From positions 1-56,849 of the forward strand of contig JACRLX010000049.1 of NCBI GenBank assembly GCA_016235165.1: 56,849 nucleotides of DNA, read 5' to 3'. Position numbers and translations under genes: made by a program. This document shows, piece by piece, positions 17,044-27,385 of the stretch (positions are counted from its first letter, which is position 1; the number at the start of each line of letters is the position of its first letter). The notes under the pieces were generated by a model. That model made no database searches. It saw only the letters and a program-made list of their open reading frames with translations, and was not told where the DNA came from. This DNA is from Rhodocyclales bacterium (GTDB lineage: Bacteria > Pseudomonadota > Gammaproteobacteria > Burkholderiales > Rhodocyclaceae).

Positions 17044-17910
17044 TCAGGCGACGGCCGCGCTCCACTCGCGCAGCAGGTCGGCCGCCGCCGCCTCGATCAG
17101 CTCCAACCCGAGGCGCTTGCAGTAGCGCCGCTCCTTGTCAGTCGGCTGCTCGATCAGCGCCCAGCCCGCCGGTTCCGTCGCCGCGCCATGGATCAGGTCG
17201 GAGAGCACCATGCGCTCGGAATCGCGGTCGAGGCGCATGCCCAGCAGCAGATAGCGCTTGCCGCGCCGGCGCTGCTTGACAAAGGCGGGAACGGCGAAAC
17301 CGCCCATCAGCTCGGTGATGTAATCGACATAGTCGGCGTCCGAGGCGATGTAGCTCGATTGTGGCAGCGGCGAGCCCATGGGCTTGAACAGCACCGGCAA
17401 CGCGGGGTCGGCGCGTTCGGCGTCAATCTCGGTATAGCTGTCGCCATCGTGGGCGTAGAGCTTGTAGCGATAGTCGGTGCCGCTGCGGTTGCCAACTATG
17501 CGGGCGCAGCCGAGCACCAGCAGGTGCGGCAGGTGGGCGTAGCTGTCCTGCAGTTGCGTGTCGCGGTTGATGTCGATCACATAGGGCGGGGCGAGCTCGG
17601 CCAGCCAGTCGTGCAGCGCGGCACGCGTCCATTGCCGCGAGGCGTAGGTGGCATCGAGGAAGCGCGTGACGGCGCTGCGGCCGCGCTTGAGCTCGACGTT
17701 CATCGCCGCGCGCGGGAATTCGTACATCAGCTTGGGCGCCATCGGCTGGCCGTTGTTCATGGCCAGGATCAGTTGCTCGCCGGTCGCCGGCATCGGCCTG
17801 CCGTCGGCGGTGGAACGTACGTCGGCGAGGACGTCGGGGCCGAGGTAGGGAACGATGCTGCCGTCGGTGAGTCCGGCCTGCCACTGGTCGAGAAGTTCGC
17901 TGGGTATCAT
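17044..17910 (-). CDS. SIR2-like domain protein of the draT locus
   Basis: The 288-residue product contains a SIR2-type segment IVPYLGPDVLADV near the N-terminus. Similar proteins are often found next to draT in diazotrophs; their role is not established, though NAD use would suit a neighbour of an NAD-dependent ADP-ribosyltransferase. The start at 17910 follows GGAG at good spacing; a longer frame from 18096 would read through the REP repeat and is rejected. It lies downstream of draT, separated by that repeat. Confidence 0.7.
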   Translation of the reverse strand: MIPSELLDQWQAGLTDGSIVPYLGPDVLADVRSTADGRPMPATGEQLILAMNNGQPMAPKLMYEFPRAAMNVELKRGRSAVTRFLDATYASRQWTRAALHDWLAELAPPYVIDINRDTQLQDSYAHLPHLLVLGCARIVGNRSGTDYRYKLYAHDGDSYTEIDAERADPALPVLFKPMGSPLPQSSYIASDADYVDYITELMGGFAVPAFVKQRRRGKRYLLLGMRLDRDSERMVLSDLIHGAATEPAGWALIEQPTDKERRYCKRLGLELIEAAAADLLREWSAAVA

Positions 17911-18024
17911 TTTGGGTGCTCCGAAGGGGATGCCTTCCTTCGTGCAAGAACCACACCTGCCTGCAAAGCCTTGTGCGGCAAGGCCCCACCACCGGATTGT
18001 CGGATTCGCTACAAGGCCGGCGCC

Positions 18025-18093
18025 GTCATTCCGGCGAACGCCGGAATCCAGGCCTGTCGCTGCACTGGACCCCGGCGTCCGCCGGGGTGACGG
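18025..18093. repeat. REP-type palindromic pair between draT and the SIR2-like gene
   Basis: Two perfect inverted repeats, ATTCCGGCGAACGCCGGAAT (18028-18047) and ACCCCGGCGTCCGCCGGGGT (18069-18088), are separated by about 20 bases. This is a common proteobacterial extragenic palindrome. A sister copy sits between nifD and nifK. Confidence 0.8.
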
Positions 18094-18097
18094 CAAT

Positions 18098-20013
<1,916 letters not shown>

Positions 20014-20047
20014 GGCCGACACCACCGCAACACCATCGCAAACCTTT

Positions 20048-20076
20048 GGCGCCGTGCACATATGAGTGCCGGCGCC
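20048..20076 (+). promoter_or_regulatory. nifH-nifD intergenic stem-loop
   Basis: GGCGCCGTGCAC and GTGCCGGCGCC pair with one bulged base around a loop of six bases. Stem-loops between nifH and nifD are known to stabilise nifH mRNA and raise NifH over NifDK; that role is inferred here. Confidence 0.5.
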
Positions 20077-20092
20077 CGACAAGGAGAAGCAT

Positions 20093-21568
20093 ATGTCCGC
20101 ATTGACACGCGAGGAAACCGAGGCCCTGATCCAGGAGGTGCTCGAGGTTTATCCCGAAAAAGCCAAAAAGGACCGCGCCAAGCACCTGGCGGTCAACGAC
20201 CAGACGGTCGAGCAGTCGAAGAAGTGCATCACCTCCAACCGCAAGTCGCTGCCCGGCGTGATGACCATCCGCGGCTGCGCCTACGCCGGCTCCAAGGGCG
20301 TGGTCTGGGGCCCGATCAAGGACATGATCCACATCTCGCACGGCCCGGTCGGCTGCGGCCAGTATTCGCGCGCCGGCCGCCGCAACTACTACGTCGGCGT
20401 CACCGGGGTGAATACCTTCGGCACCATGAACTTCACCTCGGACTTCCAGGAGAAGGACATCGTCTTCGGCGGCGACAAGAAGCTGGCCAAGCTGATCGGC
20501 GAGATCGAGACCCTGTTTCCGCTGCACAAGGGCATTTCGGTGCAGTCGGAATGCCCGATCGGCCTGATCGGCGACGACATCGAGGCGGTGTCGAAGAAGG
20601 CCGCCAAGGAGATCGAGAAGCCCATCGTCCCGGTGCGCTGCGAAGGCTTCCGCGGCGTCTCGCAGTCGCTCGGCCACCACATCGCCAACGACGCGGTGCG
20701 CGACTGGGTGCTGGACAAGCGCGACGGCGCCAACTTCGAATCCACGCCCTATGACGTTTCCATCATCGGCGACTACAACATCGGCGGCGACGCCTGGGCC
20801 AGCCGCATCCTGCTCGAAGAAATGGGCCTGCGCGTGGTGGCCCAGTGGTCCGGCGACGGCACCATCGCCGAGATGGAGCTGACGCCCAAGGTCAAGCTGA
20901 ACCTGCTGCACTGCTACCGCTCGATGAACTACATCAGCCGGCACATGGAAGAGAAGTACGGCATTCCCTGGCTGGAGTACAACTTCTTCGGTCCGACCAA
21001 GATCGCCGAATCCCTGCGCGCCATCGCCGCGCACTTCGACGACAAGATCAAGGAAGGTGCCGAGAAGGTCATCGCCAAATACCAGCCGATGATGCAGGCG
21101 GTAATCGACAAGTACAAGCCGCGCCTGCAGGGCAAGACGGTGATGCTCTATGTCGGCGGCCTGCGTCCGCGCCACGTGATCGGCGCCTACGAGGACCTCG
21201 GCATGGAAGTCATCGGCACCGGCTACGAGTTCGCCCACGGCGACGACTACGACCGCACCATCAAGGAAATGGGCAACGCCACGCTGCTCTACGACGACGT
21301 CACCGGCTTCGAGCTGGAGGAGTTCGTCAGGCGCATGAAGCCCGACCTGGTCGGTTCCGGCATCAAGGAAAAGTACGTGTTCCAGAAGATGGGCATCCCG
21401 CTGCGCCAGATGCACTCCTGGGACTACTCCGGCCCCTACCACGGCTACGACGGCTTCGCCATCTTCGCCCGCGACATGGACATGGCGATTTCCAACCCGT
21501 GCTGGAGCAAGCAGACCCCGCCCTGGCAGAAGCAGCCGGAAACGGAAGAGCTGAAGAAGGCCGCCTAG
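20093..21568 (+). CDS. nifD: nitrogenase molybdenum-iron protein alpha chain NifD
   Basis: The 491-residue alpha subunit carries FeMo-co. P-cluster ligands Cys62, Cys88 and Cys154 are present, and the FeMo-co His lies in the [12 protein letters not shown] segment near the C-terminus. The start at 20093 follows AAGGAG; the longer frame from 20066 would read through the stem-loop. It is followed by an unusually long, repeat-containing gap before nifK. Confidence 0.99.
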   Translation: MSALTREETEALIQEVLEVYPEKAKKDRAKHLAVNDQTVEQSKKCITSNRKSLPGVMTIRGCAYAGSKGVVWGPIKDMIHISHGPVGCGQYSRAGRRNYYVGVTGVNTFGTMNFTSDFQEKDIVFGGDKKLAKLIGEIETLFPLHKGISVQSECPIGLIGDDIEAVSKKAAKEIEKPIVPVRCEGFRGVSQSLGHHIANDAVRDWVLDKRDGANFESTPYDVSIIGDYNIGGDAWASRILLEEMGLRVVAQWSGDGTIAEMELTPKVKLNLLHCYRSMNYISRHMEEKYGIPWLEYNFFGPTKIAESLRAIAAHFDDKIKEGAEKVIAKYQPMMQAVIDKYKPRLQGKTVMLYVGGLRPRHVIGAYEDLGMEVIGTGYEFAHGDDYDRTIKEMGNATLLYDDVTGFELEEFVRRMKPDLVGSGIKEKYVFQKMGIPLRQMHSWDYSGPYHGYDGFAIFARDMDMAISNPCWSKQTPPWQKQPETEELKKAA

Positions 21569-21587
21569 GAGTACGCCGAATGCCTCC

Positions 21588-21655
21588 GTCACACCGGCGC
21601 ACGCCGGTGTCCAGGACCCTCGAAGGCACTGGATTCCGGCGTGCGCCGGAATGAC
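21588..21655. repeat. REP-type palindromic pair between nifD and nifK
   Basis: CACCGGCGCACGCCGGTG (21592-21609) and ATTCCGGCGTGCGCCGGAAT (21633-21652) are perfect inverted repeats. The second shares the ATTCCGGCG/CGCCGGAAT arms with the copy at 18028. It occupies much of the 179-base nifD-nifK gap. Confidence 0.8.
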
Positions 21656-21747
21656 AAAGGAAGAGGTGTTTGGCAAGTTTCCGACAGTAGTTTCCCTCAA
21701 CCTGTGCCCGTATCCGCAAATGAGCGGTGCGGGCTAAGGAGATGACG

Positions 21748-23313
21748 ATGCAAACCGTAGATGAAATCAAGCCCTGTTACCCGCTGTTCCGCGACGACGA
21801 CTACAAGGAGTCGCTCGCGGCCAAGATCGCCTTCGAGGAAAAGCATCCGGACGCGAAAATCAGGGAAGTCTTCGACTGGACCACGACCAAGGAATACCAG
21901 GAACTCAACTTCAAGCGCGAGGCGCTGACCGTCGATCCGGCCAAGGCCTGCCAGCCGCTGGGCGCTGTCCTGTGTGCCCTTGGCTTCGAGAAGACCCTGC
22001 CCTACGTGCATGGCTCGCAGGGTTGCGTGGCCTACTTCCGCACCTACTTCAACCGCCACTTCAAGGAGCCGGTCTCCTGTGTCTCGGATTCGATGACCGA
22101 GGACGCGGCGGTATTCGGCGGCCAGAAGAACATGTTCGACGGCCTCGAAAACGCCAAGGCGATCTACAAGCCGGAGATGATCGCGGTATCGACCACCTGC
22201 ATGGCCGAGGTGATCGGCGACGACCTCAATGCCTTCATCAACAACGCGAAGAAGGAAGGTCACGTGCCGCAGGATTACCCGGTGCCCTTCGCCCACACGC
22301 CCTCCTTCGTCGGCTCGCACGTCACTGGCTGGGACAACATGTTCGAGGGCATCGCCCGCTACTTCACGCTCAACCACATGGAAGACAAGGCGCCGGGCAA
22401 GAACGGCAAGCTCAACTTCGTGCCCGGCTTCGAGACCTACCTGGGCAACTTCCGCGTCATCAAGCGCATGATGGCCGAAATGGGCGTCGACGCGACCCTG
22501 CTGTCCGACCCGACCGAAGTGCTCGACACCCCGGCCGACGGCGAGTTCCGCATGTATGCCGGCGGCACCACCCAGGCCGAGATCAAGGACGCGCCCAATG
22601 CCATCAGCACCGTCCTGATCCAGCCCTGGCAACTGGAGAAGACCAAGAAGTACGTCGAGAACACCTGGAACCACGAGGTACCCAAGCTCAACATCCCGAT
22701 GGGCGTGGATTGGACCGACGAATTCCTGATGAAGGTCTCGGAGCTCACCGGCAAGCCGATCCCCGAGTCGCTGGCCAAGGAGCGCGGCCGCCTGGTGGAC
22801 CTGATGTCGGACAGCCACGCCTGGCTGCACGGCAAGAAGTTCGCCCTCTACGGCGATCCGGATTTCCTCATGGGCATGGTCAAGATCCTCATGGAATGCG
22901 GTGCCGAGCCGACCCACATCGTCTGCCACAACGGCGGCAAGCGCTGGAAGAAGGCCATGGAAGCCCTGCTCGCCGGGAGCCCCTTCGGCGTCAATGGCAA
23001 GGTCTACATGGGCGCCGACCTCTGGCACATGCGCAGCCTGTGCTTCACCGACAAACCCGACTTCCTGATCGGCAACAGCTACGGCAAGTTCATCCAGCGC
23101 GACACCCTGTTCAAGGGCGAGAAGTCCGAGGTGCCGCTGATCCGCATCGGCTTCCCGATCTTCGACCGCCACCACCTGCACCGGCAGACCACGCTGGGCT
23201 ATGAAGGTGCCATGCAAGTGGTGACCACCCTGGTCAATGCCGTGCTGGAAAAGCTCGACAAGGACACCATGGGCATGGGCACGACCGACTACAACTTCGA
23301 CCTGGTGCGTTGA
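21748..23313 (+). CDS. nifK: nitrogenase molybdenum-iron protein beta chain NifK
   Basis: The 521-residue beta subunit shares the P-cluster with NifD; the conserved Cys segments CQPLGAV, YVHGSQGCVAY and TTCMAEVIGDD are present. The length and N-terminal extension are those of proteobacterial NifK. The ATG at 21748 was chosen because AAGGAG sits six bases upstream; ATGs at 21727 and 21742 are too far from or too close to it. Confidence 0.98.
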   Translation: MQTVDEIKPCYPLFRDDDYKESLAAKIAFEEKHPDAKIREVFDWTTTKEYQELNFKREALTVDPAKACQPLGAVLCALGFEKTLPYVHGSQGCVAYFRTYFNRHFKEPVSCVSDSMTEDAAVFGGQKNMFDGLENAKAIYKPEMIAVSTTCMAEVIGDDLNAFINNAKKEGHVPQDYPVPFAHTPSFVGSHVTGWDNMFEGIARYFTLNHMEDKAPGKNGKLNFVPGFETYLGNFRVIKRMMAEMGVDATLLSDPTEVLDTPADGEFRMYAGGTTQAEIKDAPNAISTVLIQPWQLEKTKKYVENTWNHEVPKLNIPMGVDWTDEFLMKVSELTGKPIPESLAKERGRLVDLMSDSHAWLHGKKFALYGDPDFLMGMVKILMECGAEPTHIVCHNGGKRWKKAMEALLAGSPFGVNGKVYMGADLWHMRSLCFTDKPDFLIGNSYGKFIQRDTLFKGEKSEVPLIRIGFPIFDRHHLHRQTTLGYEGAMQVVTTLVNAVLEKLDKDTMGMGTTDYNFDLVR

Positions 23314-23367
23314 TCAACCCGGCGGGGACGGTACGCCGTCTCCGCCGCCCGAGCGAAGGAAAGTCTC

Positions 23368-23592
23368 ATGGCCAACATCATGGTGCGCAAGGATGCCGCC
23401 GGCGCCTACTCGTTCTACCTGCCCAAGCGCGACCTGGAGGATGCCATCGTCAAGATGGAATTCGACAGCGCGGAAAAGTGGGGCGGCGAGATCAGGCTCA
23501 ACAACGGCGGCGCCTACTACATCGAACCCCAGGCCGCACCGGCGCGCTTCCCGATTTCGCTGCGCGCGAAACGACTGGACGCAGCCGAATAA
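23368..23592 (+). CDS. nifT: NifT/FixT family protein
   Basis: The 74-residue protein starts MANIMVRKDAAGAYSFYLPKRDLE and matches NifT, a small conserved protein encoded after nifK in many diazotrophs. Its exact role is unknown. It lies 54 bases after nifK and 21 bases before a ferredoxin gene, with a good ribosome binding site. Confidence 0.9.
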   Translation: MANIMVRKDAAGAYSFYLPKRDLEDAIVKMEFDSAEKWGGEIRLNNGGAYYIEPQAAPARFPISLRAKRLDAAE

Positions 23593-23613
23593 TTCATCTA
23601 CCGGAGAATCATC

Positions 23614-23811
23614 ATGGCAATGAAAATCATCCAGGCCGAATGCACCTCCTGCGGTGACTGCAAGCCGGTCTGCCCGACCAAGTCGATCACCGACAAGGGC
23701 GGCATCTACAAGATCAATGTCGAGACCTGCACCGAGTGCGAAGGCGAGCACGATTCCCCGCAATGTATCGACGCCTGCCCCGCCGGGGAAGCCTGCATCG
23801 TGTTCATCTGA
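23614..23811 (+). CDS. 4Fe-4S ferredoxin, FdxN-like
   Basis: The 65-residue ferredoxin has CxxCxxCxxxCP and CxxC-x8-CxxxCP motifs for two 4Fe-4S clusters, with the enlarged second loop of nif ferredoxins. It resembles the one after nifB without that protein's C-terminal tail. Its place after nifT suggests an electron donor to nitrogenase. An internal ATG two codons in (23620) could be an alternative start. Confidence 0.87.
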   Translation: MAMKIIQAECTSCGDCKPVCPTKSITDKGGIYKINVETCTECEGEHDSPQCIDACPAGEACIVFI

Positions 23812-23903
23812 ACACGATGCAATTGAATACCCGCCCCCTCCCAGCCTCCATCTCGCGGGGGGCGAAGGTGGGGTTTCGCGGAGCACTGCTCCGCGCCACC
23901 GAA

Positions 23904-23962
23904 GCCGGCTGGCTGTGCAAAGCCAGCCGTGGACGGTGACTATCTGGCTCGCTGCGCTCGAA
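23904..23962. repeat. dispersed GC-rich repeat, copy 2
   Basis: It contains GCCGGCTGGCTGTGCAAAGC (followed by CAGCCGTGG), the inverted counterpart of the copy near 4981-5010, and GGCTCGCTGCGCTCGAA at 23946-23962 in the same orientation as at 5074. It fills the gap before the NafY/NifY gene and ends four bases before that gene's ribosome binding site. Confidence 0.6.
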
Positions 23963-23974
23963 AGGAGTAGCCCA

Positions 23975-24682
23975 ATGTCGCAATCAATTACGCGCGAAGC
24001 CGCGCTGCGCATCGCGCTGGCGGCGCGCGAACTGGACGAGGTCGCGCCGCGCGACCTGGTCTCGGCGCTGGCCGAGCGCCTCGACCTGCCGCTGACCGAG
24101 ACCAAGCTGAAGTCGGTCACCGTGGCCGACCTGCAACTGATCCTGCAGGGCGACGAGGTAGTCGTCACCGGCGTCCCGCGCGAAAGCCTGAAGCAGGCCG
24201 TGCGCCTGCTCTGGGGCGAGGGCGTTTCCGGCAGCGAGCTGTCGCCGGTGCAGCCCTACGCCGATGGCGACCTGCCCGGCTCGATCCGCGTCGCCTGCGC
24301 CTCCAACAGTGGCGAGGAACTCGACGGCCATTTCGGCTCCTGCGAGCGCTTCCTGATCTACCAGGTCTCGCCCGCAGAGTCGCGTCTGATCGACATCCGT
24401 CCGACCCTGGAGGCCGACCAGGCCGAAGATCGCAACGTCGCCCGCGCCGAACTGATCAAGGACTGCCAGGTGGTCTATGTGCAATCCATCGGCGGACCGG
24501 CCACCGCCAAGGTGGTGCGCGCCGGCGTGCATCCTGTAAAAGTCGGCGCTGGTGGCACGGCGCGCGACACGCTGGCGCGGCTGCGGGCGGCACTGCTATC
24601 GCCGCCGCCCTGGCTGGCGCGCATCATGGGCGTCGAAGCGGCGACGCTGGCTAAATTCGCCACTGCCGACGAGGATGCCTGA
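23975..24682 (+). CDS. nifY: NafY/NifY-type FeMo-co carrier protein
   Basis: The 235-residue product has an N-terminal helical domain (about 1-95) and a C-terminal NifX/NafY cofactor-binding domain from about 105 (IRVACASNSGEELDGHFGSCERFLIYQV). This two-domain layout is that of NafY/NifY, which bind FeMo-co and apo-dinitrogenase. Which of the two names fits best is unclear. The ATG at 23975 follows AAAGGAG; the longer frame from 23654 reads through the repeat. Confidence 0.85.
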   Translation: MSQSITREAALRIALAARELDEVAPRDLVSALAERLDLPLTETKLKSVTVADLQLILQGDEVVVTGVPRESLKQAVRLLWGEGVSGSELSPVQPYADGDLPGSIRVACASNSGEELDGHFGSCERFLIYQVSPAESRLIDIRPTLEADQAEDRNVARAELIKDCQVVYVQSIGGPATAKVVRAGVHPVKVGAGGTARDTLARLRAALLSPPPWLARIMGVEAATLAKFATADEDA

Positions 24683-24963
24683 TGGATGCCGGCCTGCTGG
24701 CGCGCGTGGCCGATGCCGTTGCCGCCGCCGACCCCCGGCAGGCGGACATCGACCTGCAGAACCGGTTGCGCCTGCGCTTCGAGGGCCTGCGCATCGTCGT
24801 CTGCAATGACGACGATGTCGCGCCCAACGTGCCGGCAGCCCTGGAAACCCCGCGTTGCCGCCTCTACTACCTCGATGCCAATGACCACTGCGTGCGCCTG
24901 ACGCGCGAGCCGGAAGCCGCGAGCGGCCTGGTGGTCGGCCTGCGCGCCGATGATGGGAACTGA
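24682..24963 (+). CDS. small nif-cluster protein of unknown function
   Basis: The 93-residue protein follows nifY with its ATG overlapping the nifY stop. It has no transmembrane segment or cofactor motif; the sequence is acidic and contains one Cys pair spread over the chain. Conserved small genes occur at this place in other nif clusters, but I cannot name the family with certainty. It overlaps the start of the next tiny gene. Confidence 0.65.
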   Translation: MDAGLLARVADAVAAADPRQADIDLQNRLRLRFEGLRIVVCNDDDVAPNVPAALETPRCRLYYLDANDHCVRLTREPEAASGLVVGLRADDGN

Positions 24964-25099
24964 GGCTCACGCGCGCGAGCCCGACCGCGGACGCGGCCAT
25001 CCCTGCCCCGGCTGCCGCCATGCCGCCGAGGCCGAGGTGCGCGAAGCCGCCTGGCAACGCCTGCAACAGGGCATCCGCGAAACGGAGCAAAGGGAATGA
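24950..25099 (+). CDS. 49-residue CxxC protein, translationally coupled
   Basis: An ATG at 24950 opens a 49-residue frame (MMGTEAHAREPDRGRGHPCP, then GCRHAAEAE...) with one CPGC motif followed by a charged helix. It overlaps the preceding gene by 14 bases and its TGA overlaps the ATG of the following gene (ATGA). Such tight packing on both sides argues that it is real. CxxC suggests metal or redox use; the function is unknown. Confidence 0.6.
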   Translation: MMGTEAHAREPDRGRGHPCPGCRHAAEAEVREAAWQRLQQGIRETEQRE

Positions 25100-26067
25100 G
25101 CACAAACCGCTGGGACGAACTCTCGCGCCGCATCGGCGAGCTTTGCCTGCGCATTCCCGCCAATGCCGGGCCGGGCGCGCTGACGCGCGAGCTCGCCGCG
25201 CTGGCGCCCGACCTGGCCTTCCGCGAGGTGCTGGTGCGCGGCGGCTGGTACCGCCTCGGCGGGGTAGTCGACGCCGCGGGGCGCCGTTTGGCCGACGACC
25301 TCGAACGCTGGGCGGAAAGCGAGCTCGCCGCGCACGGCGACGACATGGCGGCACTGTGCGAAGACCACGCCGGCCGTGGCCTGCGCGCCACGCGCCTGAA
25401 CGGTCGCACGCGCTACCTGGTGGCGGCCACCGGCAGCGGCGCCACCGACTTCGTCCAGCTCGAAATCGAGGAATTGCAGGAGGTGGCCTGCCACCCGCTG
25501 TTCGCCGACGACGCGCTGCCCATCGGCATCGAGGAACTGGTCGATCCGCGCCACGCCGACCCCGATTGCGCCGGCGCCCCGCAGCCGCTGGGGCCGCCCG
25601 TGCTCGGCCTGCGCCGCCTGACGCCGATGGGTCTCTTCCTCGACCGCATGCGAGCGCAGAAGCCCGAGGCGCAGCCCGTGCATCGCTTCCTCTGGGCCTG
25701 GGAACACAGCAGCGCCGGCGCCGCGACACAGTTTTCCAACCATTGGGTGATCGCCGTGCGCGAGCACCTCGACCGCTACCGGCAAACCCTGCTCAATGCC
25801 ACGCCGGTGGCGGCGCTGAACGGCACGGCGCCGAAGTTCGCCGCCAGCTTCGGCCTGCAGGGGCTCGCCTTGCACGACGCCCTGGCGCGCCATGACAAGG
25901 CGGTGGGCTATCCGATGGCCTGGTTCTTCCACATGCTGACCACGCGCAGCGCGCCCCATGCGCTGGCGCGCGCCGTGATCGACGACCTGCAGGCCGGCTT
26001 CCGCTACCTGCCCGACCGCGACGCCGCGGTGGTCAAGGACTGGCTCTACCAGCCTTATGGGTTCTGA
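25096..26067 (+). CDS. nif-cluster protein of unknown function
   Basis: The 323-residue protein has no recognised domain. It is soluble, with a Trp/His-rich C-terminal half (FLWAWEHSS, NHWVIAVREHLDRYR, YPMAWFFHML) that suggests an all-alpha fold. Its ATG overlaps the stop of the tiny CxxC gene. It is the last gene of the nifHDK run and ends 12 bases from the convergent bactofilin stop. A role in nitrogenase maturation is possible only by position. Confidence 0.7.
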   Translation: MSTNRWDELSRRIGELCLRIPANAGPGALTRELAALAPDLAFREVLVRGGWYRLGGVVDAAGRRLADDLERWAESELAAHGDDMAALCEDHAGRGLRATRLNGRTRYLVAATGSGATDFVQLEIEELQEVACHPLFADDALPIGIEELVDPRHADPDCAGAPQPLGPPVLGLRRLTPMGLFLDRMRAQKPEAQPVHRFLWAWEHSSAGAATQFSNHWVIAVREHLDRYRQTLLNATPVAALNGTAPKFAASFGLQGLALHDALARHDKAVGYPMAWFFHMLTTRSAPHALARAVIDDLQAGFRYLPDRDAAVVKDWLYQPYGF

Positions 26068-26477
26068 GCTTCCGCCTGGGCAGGCGGAGACTCGGCAGGG
26101 ACACCGCGCGGTGGCGCGTTCTGCAGCAGTTGCCCGCTGACGACCGCCCCCGGATCGATTTCGGCCAGGGTATAGACGACATCGCAGTCGATGCGCGCCG
26201 TCGCGCGCAACTGGACCAGTTCGCAGGCATCGACGCGGCCGGTGACGACACCATGCACCACCAGGCGCGCGACATTGACGTCACCTTCGATGCGGCCCCG
26301 CTCGCCAATCACCAGCGTCCCCGAGCGGGCGTCGCGGGTGCGGACATTCCCCCTCACTTCGCCGTCGATGCGCAACGCGCCGGAAAACACAATGTCGCCG
26401 GAAAGCACCGTGCCGGCGCCGATCAGGGTTCCGGCAGCAGCCAGGCGGGCGTGTTCCTTGTCGACTTTGGCAAACAA
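26055..26477 (-). CDS. bactofilin (polymer-forming cytoskeletal protein)
   Basis: The product has the bactofilin right-handed beta-helix repeats (GTLIGAGTVLSGDIVFSGALRIDGEVRGNV and following) and a Pro/Ala-rich tail. No ATG lies near the domain start; a TTG at 26477 preceded by GGAG gives a 140-residue protein starting MFAKVDKEHA, much like other bactofilins. A longer frame from 26846 has an unlikely low-complexity N-terminus. The convergent unassigned nif gene overlaps its 3' end by 13 bases. Confidence 0.78.
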   Translation of the reverse strand: MFAKVDKEHARLAAAGTLIGAGTVLSGDIVFSGALRIDGEVRGNVRTRDARSGTLVIGERGRIEGDVNVARLVVHGVVTGRVDACELVQLRATARIDCDVVYTLAEIDPGAVVSGQLLQNAPPRGVPAESPPAQAEAQNP

Positions 26478-26761
26478 CTCGTGTACTCCCTGTGGCCGGA
26501 ATCCGCGAACCCCGTGCCCGTGAATGAATCCGATGGACGCCCGTGCCGCTGCGACTCGATGACCAGCGCCGCGCCCGTCGGGGATTCTGCCCGTCGGGTC
26601 TTGCGCGGAAGCAGTGCTTCCGGATCGGCCGGCGCAAGCTGCTCGATGGTGGAAATCTGGTACATGCGTTGAATCTTGCCGCGCGCCTCGGGTTCGCTGC
26701 GCGCCCAGACTTTCAGCCTGAGGATGGTCTGGAAGAACCGGACTTCGCATTTCCACCACAT
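26423..26761 (-). CDS. hypothetical protein upstream of bactofilin
   Basis: A 112-residue frame begins MWWKCEVRFFQTILRLKVWA and ends overlapping the bactofilin start by 55 bases. The first 70 residues look protein-like; the last 40 are read out of frame with bactofilin and may be chance. No domain is recognised. The overlap and shared strand suggest coupling, but the call is tentative. Confidence 0.4.
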   Translation of the reverse strand: MWWKCEVRFFQTILRLKVWARSEPEARGKIQRMYQISTIEQLAPADPEALLPRKTRRAESPTGAALVIESQRHGRPSDSFTGTGFADSGHREYTSCLPKSTRNTPAWLLPEP

Positions 26762-26932
26762 GGTCGGAAGGCCTCGCCTGAGGATGGTCGATTCGGCTCG
26801 ACCGGCAAAAGGCCGCACTATATCGATGGTTATAGGCGCAGGTCAAGCGGATTTCTGCGGCGAGGATTCACCATGCCCCTGGGATGAGTCCGATCAGGCC
26901 CCGGCGGGGCCGGGATCGGAAGCACCCGCCCC

Positions 26933-27385
26933 CTACAAGCGCCTGCGCCGTACCACCATCGCCGACTCTTCAAAACCCAGGGTTTGGTAAAAGCGCAGGG
27001 CGGCGGCGTTGTCGCGGTCAGCGAGCAGGGTGACGCGCGCCAGACCCGCGCCGCGCGCCCAGGCCAGCACATGCTCGACCAGCCGGCGGCCGTGGCCCTG
27101 CCCGCGATGCGACTCGGCAAGGATCACGTCCTCCAGCACCAGCACCGGCCCGCCTTCCGCGGTGCTGACGTTGATCAGCGCATTGGCCATGCCGACCACC
27201 GTTGCGCCATCGCGCAATACGAACAGTCGCCCCCGGTCCGGGTGGTCGAGCAGCCAGGCCAGCGCGACACGCTGCTTTTCGCGCCGGGGCGTGAAGTCGC
27301 TTTCGAGCGCAAACAGTTGGCCTAGCAGATCGGCCATGGCACCGAGGTCGGCCGCCGTGGCAAAGCCGATGTCGACCTCAGCCAA
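26933..27385 (-). CDS. GNAT-family N-acetyltransferase
   Basis: The 150-residue protein has the GNAT fold with the acetyl-CoA motif ESHRGQGHGRRLVEHVL (motif A, Q/RxxGxG/A) and a C-terminal RFYQTLGFEE segment. The substrate is unknown. Its start overlaps the modC stop by eight bases, so it is probably the last gene of the nifQ-modABC transcript. Confidence 0.82.
   Translation of the reverse strand: MAEVDIGFATAADLGAMADLLGQLFALESDFTPRREKQRVALAWLLDHPDRGRLFVLRDGATVVGMANALINVSTAEGGPVLVLEDVILAESHRGQGHGRRLVEHVLAWARGAGLARVTLLADRDNAAALRFYQTLGFEESAMVVRRRRL

Noticed and set aside
17188-18090. 300-codon plus-strand frame over the SIR2-like gene
   Set aside because: Composition of a shadow frame; the SIR2-like motif and ribosome binding site are on the minus strand.
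21655-21726. TTTGGCAAGTTTCC as a nifK sigma-54 promoter
   Set aside because: The -12 GC is missing at the required spacing and no NifA site is near.
24543-24559. AAAGTCGGCGCTGGTGG in nifY as a copy of the promoter-linked 16-mer
   Set aside because: It is in coding sequence for VGAGG; common GC-rich codons explain it better than a regulatory role.
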